A stretch of 64,000 nucleotides of DNA, taken from Trichaptum fuscoviolaceum. Its lineage: Eukaryota > Basidiomycota > Agaricomycetes > Hymenochaetales > Trichaptaceae. The notes beneath the pieces are model-generated. The model had not been told where the DNA came from and did no database searches. It saw nothing but the letters and a program-made list of their open reading frames with translations. The stretch is taken from the NCBI GenBank assembly GCA_910574455.1, contig CAJSYZ010000003.1, forward strand, positions 5,105,396 through 5,169,395. The letters are read 5' to 3'. This document shows positions 56,546 to 64,000 of this stretch, in pieces. The stretch's first letter is position 1, and the number at the start of each line of letters is the position of its first letter. Both the position numbers and the translations under genes were made by a program.

Positions 56546-58285
56546 ATATTCTTCATGGAGGATTTCACTGTTGGTACCATGGGTGACCTTATTGGTTTCT
56601 CTGGGTGAGTAATGCAAGTGACTAGCTATCAGCACAGCACATCTGACGGACTACTTGCAACGCAGCCACTTGAATGAGACAACACCATTTGACCTTAATG
56701 AATACAACATTTGGAAGCGGCCAAAGTATGCGCCGTGGGGATTCGATACGTACAAGGATTTCACTATTACGATGAACGCAACTCGTCTTGTACGCTTCCA
56801 AACTTCTGGGATGAGACGGATTTCGAGCTCAATATCACTACCTCGAATGGTTGCATGGCATCATAACTCGACCAGTATGGTGACCTGGAGGCCTTTGGTA
56901 TTCATCCGGACTGGCAGTGTCAACTGACCAAGTCTGCATCCGTGCAAGATCGTCTGATGGAGCGGAGTTGGGCGATGCAAATGCGACGACGGTCAATATC
57001 ACCTTGGATTTTAACGTCCCGATGAGCTGTGACCAGGTGACAGCGAGCATCTCGTTCAACATCACAAGCTTCGGCGTGGGTTGAAGCCCCTCGATCACCG
57101 CCGTGAACTGCGGAGCGGTTGCAAACCCTGATCCTGCAACGATTTTGGGTGCTGGGACGAGCTCGTGGGCGTGGAACGCGACGCTGACGGGCGCGTCGGA
57201 CGATATTATCGACACCATTTTGAACAACCCGCCTTCGCAGGACGGCACCTCGTCAACGAACGCACGCGACCATCTGCTTCTGCGCAAGGGCTCTGCCTGC
57301 AATCCCATGGTCTTCCCCTCCGCAGACTACGACAATGATGCGTTCGGGCTGGACTCAGGCTCTGGGAAGTACACGTTCACGCACCAGGCGCTGGGCGCAG
57401 ATATGTTTAGATACTCGTGGAATTACGGACAGAACTGGACGACACGGGCTGCGTATGAGGATGTGACGAGCATAGATAAGAGCTTGTTTGATAATGATGA
57501 AAATTGGTGGACAGGCGAGCATATTATTGTGCAATGTAAGCGCTTTTACTCTTATATGTGCTATAATCTGCTAATCAATTATACATTAGACTGGTCTGGT
57601 ACTGCTGCATCAGCCTATACTGTTGTTCATGCGGACAGGAATTATGCTAACCAGCGCCGTGTCCCTCAGTTCCTCGCCCGTGGTCCGTTCAACACGTGGG
57701 GTTTCGACAGATGAGTGAACTTCCAGATGGACAATACCGTCGACGGACGCTGGGAGCTCGAGATCATAAGCACATGGCCGACGTACCTCCAGCTCAACGT
57801 GTTTGGGTTCGATGACTATTTCTACGGCGACACGGTCGGCGACGGCGCCTCCCGCCCAATTCGGCTGCTCCCAACTACTTGAACATCAGTGCGCATCTCG
57901 CGTGGACGCTGGTCGTGGACGACGCGACGCTGCGGTGGAGCCTCGAGCCGCGTGGGGAGAGCGCCGTGGGTGCGATCATGTACGCACTACTCCTGTCGAT
58001 CCCGGTAGTCACCGGTACGCTGGCAGTGGCGATCTTCATGTGGAGCTTTTACGGGATCAAGTACAACCAGTGGGGTGTCAAGGAGAAGAAGCCGGGTCAT
58101 TCGCATTGTTTCCCCATCATTGGCTCGCTGGGCTCGAAGTCTGCGCAATACCTCCATGCTGCGTCGATGTCGGAAAAACACTCGAGTCATGGACACGCGT
58201 ATACAGGCAATATCATCGGCTGGCCTGAAGACAAGATAATGCTTCCGTGCATACCTGTAGTCGCTGCGAGCTATACCATTTCATC
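56546..58285 (+). pseudogene. ags1: Alpha-1,3-glucan synthase, first part (catalytic core deleted)
   Basis: Begins inside the amylase-like domain (MEDFTVGTMGDLIGF, intron, HLNETTPFDLNEYNI, NSSCTLPNFWDETDFELN), meets TAA after NGCMAS, continues QYGDLEAFGIHPDWQCQLTK and then jumps to VNITLDFNVPMSCDQVTASI, so most of the GH13 core is gone. The extracellular part follows: GAGTSSWAWNATLTGASDDI, LGADMFRYSWNYGQNWT, RRVPQFLARGPFNTWGF, then DGRWELEIISTWPTYLQLNV FGFDDYFYGD, WSLEPRGESAVGAIMYALLL with the membrane helix and SFYGIKYNQWGVKEKKPG. Further stops occur at about 57082, 57713 and 57880. AGS makes cell-wall alpha-1,3-glucan at the plasma membrane. The gene breaks off after HAASMSEKHSSHG where a kinase fragment begins. 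Confidence 0.85.
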
Positions 58286-58317
58286 CTAATATTATTCCGT
58301 TATACGACTTCTTTCTC

Positions 58318-59384
58318 CTCCCAAGCACCAAAGAGCTATATTTCGTCTTCGAGTCCAAGTCCATGGAAGGCAATCTTTACCAGTTGATCAAATCTCGGAA
58401 AGGCCGTCCACTTGCTGGGGGGTTGGTGTCGTGTATCTTTCGGCAAGTAGTGTCTGGTTTGGAGCACATCCATGCCAACGGCTACTTTCATCGTGACATG
58501 AAGCCCGAGAACTTGTTGGTAACGACAACTGGCCTATTCGATTACAGGAACGTATCTCCTGTGGCGCCACCGAACGCACCTCCCGAGAAGGATGTCGTAG
58601 TCGTCGTGAAGCTGGCGGATTTCGGTTTGGCGAGGGAAACACGGAGTAAGCCCCCATACACCGAATACGTATCAACACGTTGGTATCGTGCACCGGAAGT
58701 ATTGTTGAGGAGTCGGGACTACTCAAATCCCGTTGACTTATGGGCGCTAGGTACGATAATGGCCGAACTTATCAATTTAAAACCACTCTTTCCTGGAGGG
58801 ACGGAGGTGGATCAGGTAGCACGAATTTGTGAGATTCTAGGTGATCCTTCGGATGAATATGGTGTGGATGCTCGAGGATCGAGTATAGGTGGAGGAAAAT
58901 GGGTCAGAGGCACCAGGATGGCAAGGTCGGTGGGATATACTTTCCCAAAGGTACGTTCATGATTAATGTATTGTCCATTAAATTATTTTTCATCATGAAT
59001 TACGTTGATAGATTAAGCCTGTGCCAATCCACAACCTTTTTGATCGCAATGTACCCCATAGTATGGTCGATTGCATCGCGGACTTGCTAAAGTATGACCC
59101 AGAGGTACGCCTTACTTGTAGGCAACTCCTCGACCACTCCTACATAATGGAGACGACACCAGGCAATGTCCCGCCTGGACCTCAAATTCCTATGCAGCTC
59201 AACGCATCTCGCTTTCGCATATGATGAACGGCAAGCTGATGCAACAGCGTCCTCCTAATGTGTCTCCAGCGACAAGCATGAACTCCATTGCTCCTCGAAC
59301 TGTACCTCCTTCGCACTCCGACTCACCTTCCAACGCGAAACCCGTCTTCAATGGTCCTCGACCTCCCTTACCACAACCGAGCGG
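58318..59384 (+). pseudogene. Ime2/MAK-type (Crk1-like) kinase fragment lodged in the AGS gene
   Basis: Starts at the hinge (ELYFVFESKSMEGNLYQLI), so the glycine loop and catalytic lysine are missing. It keeps HRDMKPENLLV (58489 on), an insert of about 30 residues, KLADFGLARE, the TEY activation loop (PPYTEYVSTRWYRAPEVLLR), DLWALGTIMAELINLKPLFP, and after an intron (58950-59012) NLFDRNVPHSMVDCIADLLK with RLTCRQLLDHSYI. This is the RCK/MAK/Ime2 family, fungal regulators of meiosis and differentiation. After LNAS the frame breaks (loss of bases before TCGCTTTCGCATATG), with tail text MMNGKLMQQRPPNVSP. At 59384 it passes directly into the AGS glycosyltransferase domain. Confidence 0.82.
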
Positions 59385-60990
59385 AGGACGGTGCTCATCG
59401 CGACTTTGGAGTACGAAATCATTGATTGGAAGTTGAAGGTTAAGATTGGTGGTCTTGGTGCGATGAGTTTGTTGATTGGCAAGGCCATGTCGGACGTCGA
59501 CCTGATCTGGGTTGTGCCGAAGGTGAAGGATATTGTGTACCCCGGTGGTGAACCTGCAGAACCTATTGAAGTCATTATCTTCGGCGAGCCTTACCTCATT
59601 GAGGTCGAGACGCACGTACTCGACAACATCACGTACGTTATCCTCGACTTGCCGGTCTTCCGTGCGCAAACGAAGGCGGATCCGTATCCTGCGCGCATGG
59701 ACGACCTCAGCTCAGCCATCTTCTACTCGACGTGGAACCAGGCTATCGCAGCGACCGTCAGGCGCTACCCGCAGATCGATATCTACCACATTAATGACTT
59801 CCATGGTCCGCTCGCTGCTATCTTCCTCCTCCCGAAAGTCCTCCCGGTGTGCCTGTCTCTCCACAACGCAGAGTTCCATGGCCTGTGGCCGCTCCGCATG
59901 AAGGAAGAGATGAAGGAAGTATACTCGGCGTTCAATATCAGCAAGGAGCACTGCACGAAGTACGCTCAGTTCGGTAACACGTTCAACTTGCTCCACGCCG
60001 CTGCATCCTTCATCAGTGTGCACCAGAAATCGATCGGTGTCGCCGGTGTCTGACAAGTATGGTAAGCGGTCGTGGGCTCGTTATCCGGCGCTATGGACAC
60101 TCAAGCATGTGGACTCGCTCCCGTATCCGGACCCAACAGATATTGCCGCTTTGGACGAACCGCTTGTACAGATCAAGGACATTCAGATTGAGGAGTGGGA
60201 TGGTATTGCTCAGGACCCTAAGGCAGATCTCTTCGTGTTCGTCGGTCGTTGGTCAAAACAGAAGGGTGTGGATCTTATTGCGGACGAGATGCCTTCGCTG
60301 TGAGTTCTTTTAATGCTATCTTACTAACTAGATGATTATTTGCTCATTTATTAATGTCAGGCGGGAAAAGCGCCCCTCGATTCAGTTGATTTGTGTCGGT
60401 CTCGTCATTAATTTGTATGGTCGTTTCGCTGCGGAGAAGCTTGCTCGTCTCATGGATCTCTGTATCCTGACCGAGTGTACTCGAAGCCGGAGTTCACTGC
60501 TCTGCCTCCGTACTTGTTCGGTGGTGCCGACTTCGCTTTGATCCCATCGCGTGATGAGCCGTTCGGTTTAGTCGCTGTTGAGTTTGGTCGCAAAGGTGCC
60601 TTTGGTGTTTGTGTTCGTCTTGGTGGTCTTGGTCTCAATGCTTGGATGGGTAAGCTCATATTTTCTGTCTCTAATCTGAAATCTGACTTTGGTTACATCG
60701 AGTTCATCAGCACACATGTTGTCCCAGCTTACGAAGACAATTTAAATGGCGCTTAAGTCTACGAAAGACGAGGGTGCTATCTTGCGTGCTCGATTGGCTG
60801 TCCAGCGTTTCCCGGTTGTTGAATGGCGTCAGCGCATGGAAGACGTCCACAAGCGCAGTATTATTACTAGCCAACAGATCACTGGCTTTCTAGCACGGAG
60901 GCCCTCGGATGGTGAGGCTGAGCATGCGCCTGGCGTAGCTGTCATGGATGCGGAAGATTGGGATCCTGACGGTGAGAAGAACCGAAGCAG
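59385..60990 (+). pseudogene. ags1: Alpha-1,3-glucan synthase, glycosyltransferase (GT5) part
   Basis: RTVLIATLEYEIIDWKLKVK IGGLG opens the starch-synthase-like domain, followed by GKAMSDVDLIWVVPKVKDI, DPYPARMDDLSSAIFYSTWN, DIYHINDFHGPLAAIF, LSLHNAEFHGLWPLRMKEEM, GNTFNLLHAAASFISVHQKS, DKYGKRSWARYPALWTLKHV, DLFVFVGRWSKQKGVDLIAD, then (intron from about 60300) [40 protein letters not shown]. Lesions: GVAGV then TGT/TGA break near 60047, two extra bases in GATCTCTGTATCC at about 60458, TAA before MALKSTK at 60743. It ends after APGVAVMDAEDWDPDGE. Together with the part before the kinase insert it is one disrupted gene. Confidence 0.85.
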
Positions 60991-61099
60991 TCCAACTGGG
61001 ACACCCGAAGCACATACGACAGCCCACACAACTCGATCCCTGGAGCTTACGCCATTCGACGCGCAAAGCCACCTCTGCAGAAGATAAAGCGAGAAAAAT

Positions 61100-61724
61100 G
61101 AGAGCCCACGCTCTTCCAAAAGAATCCGTTCCGACCCATCCTGGTGCAGATCCAAAAGCCACCCCCACCTCCGCCGTCGCGTCCGAAGCCAAAAGTCAAG
61201 ACAGAGCCAGATGCAGGGAAGCCGCTGGTGAAGCTCGAGTCAAAGTCTGAGATCAAGGTCAAGGGCTCCGGGTCGTCTTTGGCCTCGACGTTCACGGCTG
61301 TCAGAGGCGAGGACGCGCCGTATCAGGAGTTCAAGCTGATGAGCTGCGACAGGCATGGGTGGCGATACGACGTGATGAAGTTCGACTCGCGGAAACCGGT
61401 CGACATCAGTACGTGGGCGCGACCCGTGAGGCTCAACCACAAGGAGCTGCGCCGTGACCCTACTGGTGAGGGTGTGGGCGGCGTCAGCTCGCAGGCGCCC
61501 ATGAAGCCAATGTTAGGGGTAGACGGGAAGCCCGTCATTGGTGCAGATGGGCGTATAGTCATGGTCGATGCAGAGGAGCGGCCGATCCACAACGAGACGA
61601 TTTTGCAGAAAGGGAAGGAAGTCAAAGACAAAGACAAAGACAAGCAAAAACGCAAGTTTCAGAAGAAGACTCAACAGGTGTTCCTGGTGCCCGAGCACAT
61701 CCAGCAGAACGTTGAGAGGAATGG
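61100..61724 (+). pseudogene. TFG1: TFIIF alpha subunit (TFG1/RAP74) 5' fragment
   Basis: PFRPILVQIQKPPPPPPSRP precedes an open frame with PYQEFKLMSCDRHGWRYDVM KFDSRKPVDIS, RPVRLNHKELRRDPTG, PMLGVDGKPVIGADGRIVMV, then a K/D-rich stretch and KFQKKTQQVFLVPEHIQQN. This is the N-terminal half of the TFIIF large subunit, which dimerises with Tfg2 and binds RNA polymerase II. Coding similarity stops at about 61720, exactly where the telomere-associated repeat begins (TATATATATGCCCG). The winged-helix C terminus is absent. Sequence between the AGS end (60990) and about 61100 is a junction of uncertain origin. Confidence 0.8.
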
Positions 61725-62830
61725 TAACCCTATATATATGCCCGTCCCGAGTAGGGGGGGTACTCGGTCGTCAGGGTCTTGGTCGTCATCCAAATCCGGT
61801 CGGTCGCATCCATATATGGTCGGTCGCAGCCCAAAAATAGTTGGTCGCATCCAAATCGGGTCGGTCGCCTGGTCGTGGGAGTTGGTCGCTGGTCGCGAGA
61901 ATTGGTCGCTGGTCGTGGGAGTTGGTCGCCTGGTCGCATCCTAATTTGGCCGGTCACATATGTCTATAATTAGTTTGGCCCTCACATTGATAAAAATCTT
62001 AAGGCAAAATCGGAAAAATCAGCAATAAATCTGAATATTTTCGTTCCATTAGAACCAAAGTCAGGGTCCAGTCATAAATCAAAATTAAATGAATATTTTT
62101 CGTTCTAATGGAACGAGATTCAGGGTCCAGCCATAAATCAAATTTAAATGAATATTTTCGTTCTATTAGAATCAAAGTCAGAGTCCAGCCATAAATCAGA
62201 TTTAAATGAATATCTCGTTCTAATGGAATGAGATTCAGGGTCTAAGGGTCTAGTCTCAGGGTCTAAGGGATCTATTTGGTCCTATTTGTACCCCAGCCAT
62301 ATATAAGGAGCCAATTGTCTATTTTTGACTCTCTTTATATATATGCCCGCCCCGAGTAGGGGGGGTACTCGGTCGTCAGGGTCTTGGTCGTCGTCCAAAT
62401 CCGGTCGGTCGCATCCATATATGGTCGGTCGCAGCCCAAAAATAGTTGGTCGCATCCAAATCGGGTCGGTCGTCTGGTCGTGGGAGTTGGTCGCTGGTCG
62501 CGAGAATTGGTCGCTGGTCGCATCCTAATTTGGCCGGTTACATATGTCTATAATTAGTTTGGCCCTTACATTTGTGGAAATCATAAGTCAAAATCGGAAA
62601 AATCAGTAATAAATCTGAATATTTTTGTTCCATTAGAACCAAAGTCAGGGTCCAGTCATAAATCATAATTAAATGAATATTTTTCGTTCTAATGGAACAA
62701 GATTCAGGGTCCAGCCATAAATCAAATTTAAAGGAATATTTTCGTTCTATTAGAACCAAAGTCAGGGTCCAAAGTCTCAGGGTCCAATCTCATTCTAATA
62801 GAACGGAAAATAAGTTATAATTCAGTATAT
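61725..62830. repeat. Tandem telomere-associated repeat, two units
   Basis: Unit 1 (about 61725-62330) and unit 2 (about 62332-62830) both start TATATATATGCCCG(T/C)CCCGAGTAGGGGGGGTACT. Each holds a GGTCGC-rich half (GTTGGTCGCATCCAAATCGG; GGGAGTTGGTCGCTGGTCGC) and an AT-rich half built of about 60-bp sub-repeats (CAGGGTCCAGCCATAAATCA, TTAAATGAATATTTTCGTTC) with GTTCTAATGGAAC-type near-palindromes. Unit 2 lacks one GGTCGTGGGAGTT sub-repeat. Confidence 0.9.
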
Positions 62831-63861
62831 ATTTATTCTAATAGAATGAAAGTCAGAGTCTCAGAGTTCAAAGTCATTCTATTAGAAGGCTTGTTACGTA
62901 TTCTGACTGGATATATATTAGAGACTGTAATCTGACTAGTCTCAGCTATGACTTGCATCAGTGATTGTGAGGTACTGTCTGTCTGTTCTAAGTTACAATT
63001 ATGTTACGTATATCTAATCTGTTATAGCTATTATCAGAATGTCTAACCATTGATATAGTCAATACTACTGATGAATTAATAAGCTACTCCGCTAATTCAG
63101 ATGCACTTGTTATCAAGCTGAGTAAGAGTCAGATACGAATTAGATATGATAAACACAATATATGAGATCAGTCAGGCTTACTGAAGTACAGGCTGTAGAG
63201 CGTATAAGTCAGAGTTAAGTGACATGAAGCATATACTCTGTTCTGCTTATGATATAGTCTTAGTATGTAACCCGTATATTACAATTGAAGGCTGATGTTA
63301 AACAGTTGTGATTTAAAGCGTAGCAGAGACAACTGATGCAAAGTCAGTTCAATATATGTTGTTGCAGAGCGTAATAATGGAGCAAGTTAATGACTTGTTC
63401 TTGTCAGTCAGCTAACCCGATTGATCTTGTAGCTGTATTTAACTGTGTAACCCGTATTTTAATTGAATGAGTGAGATCCGATAATGAGCATGAATATGAG
63501 CGTAACCCGTCAAGTGTTAGTAACCCGAGTAGAAGTAGAAATGAAGTGATAACCCGATAAGATGTTAGTAACCCGTATAGATTATGAAGGGTATAAACCG
63601 ACAGACGTTAGTGACCCGGATTAATGACAAGTGTTAGTGACAGACGTTAGCAACCCGGGTTAGTGGCAGTACAGAGGGAAATGTTAGTAACACAGGTTAA
63701 TATGAAGTGTTAGTAGCATATGTTAACAAAATGAGTTAGTGACAGTGTTGATGTATAAATATAGTAATTGATTGAGATTAGATAATTGGATTTCGGAGTA
63801 GAGGATAATAATAGAAAGTAGGGTTATGATAGGGTTAATGTCAGTTAAGGTTAGTTCGTTT
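62831..63861. other. Distal subtelomere with scattered TTAGTAACCCG motifs
   Basis: No gene is seen. From about 63420 short TAACCCG and GTTAGTAACCCG motifs recur irregularly (near 63503, 63522, 63550, 63568, 63610), and from 63820 AGGGTTATGATAGGGTTAATG gives degenerate telomere repeats leading into the telomere. Confidence 0.65.
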
Positions 63862-63862
63862 G

Positions 63863-64000
63863 TAGGGTTAGGGTTAGGGTTAGGGTTAGGGTTAGGGTTA
63901 GGGTTAGGGTTAGGGTTAGGGTTAGGGTTAGGGTTAGGGTTAGGGTTAGGGTTAGGGTTAGGGTTAGGGTTAGGGTTAGGGTTAGGGTTAGGGTTAGGGT
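63863..64000 (+). repeat. Telomere, about 23 copies of TTAGGG
   Basis: Perfect TTAGGG repeats run to the last base with the G-rich strand 3', as at a right chromosome end. The phase starts TAGGGT at 63863. Length is limited by the window or assembly end. Confidence 0.98.

Overview
The window is the right end of a linear fungal chromosome. It finishes in about 23 copies of TTAGGG (63863-64000). Genes carry many short introns (mostly 40-65 bp, GTRNGY...YAG), and the recognisable proteins (a membrane-anchored glutaminase A, a MLKL/HeLo-like adaptor, alpha-1,3-glucan synthase, an Ime2/Crk1-like kinase) point to a basidiomycete of the mushroom class (Agaricomycetes). No species call is justified.

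Region 1 (1-24.1 kb) is ordinary gene territory with intact genes: a C2H2 zinc-finger protein (1192-2208), a small MLKL/HeLo-like helical protein (3685-4502), the ABCF ATPase ARB1 in 10 exons (5010-7847), the PP4-type phosphatase catalytic subunit in 8 exons (minus, 8325-10353), an Nrg1-like two-finger repressor rich in Q/P/G (minus, 15025-16969), and a 19-exon secreted and membrane-anchored glutaminase A (minus, 20398-24091). I rebuilt exon structures by hand; each gives one continuous frame.

Region 2 (about 25.3-61.7 kb) is a subtelomeric graveyard of pieces of conserved genes. They include three partial copies of the karyopherin KAP123, a 5' piece of ARB1 copied from the intact gene in this same window, an EDE1-like endocytic gene split in two by a 5-kb block bearing inverted GGATTAATCC-type repeats, a decayed ARP10, a PB1-domain tail, a JmjN/JmjC histone demethylase fused in frame behind KAP123, the exportin CSE1, a coiled-coil gene, a possible F-box remnant, an alpha-1,3-glucan synthase with an Ime2-like kinase fragment lodged in it, and the front of TFIIF-alpha (TFG1). 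Most carry visible frameshifts, nonsense codons or deletions, and several breakpoints coincide with minisatellites.

Region 3, inside that graveyard, is the most unusual part (36.5-38.8 kb). An intact, AT-rich, four-exon gene encodes a 497-residue protein whose N-terminal third looks like the ParB/sulfiredoxin fold. Directly upstream lies an array of seven 38-bp repeats centred on the palindrome TTCAGCTGAA, followed by a TATA box. A ParB-like protein next to regularly spaced palindromes resembles a partition-type or self-regulating DNA-binding module, but in a eukaryotic subtelomere. This is the best candidate for an undescribed system.

Region 4 (61.7-64 kb) is telomere-associated sequence: a tandemly duplicated unit of roughly 0.5-0.6 kb, a stretch with scattered GTTAGTAACCCG-like motifs, degenerate telomere repeats, and the telomere.
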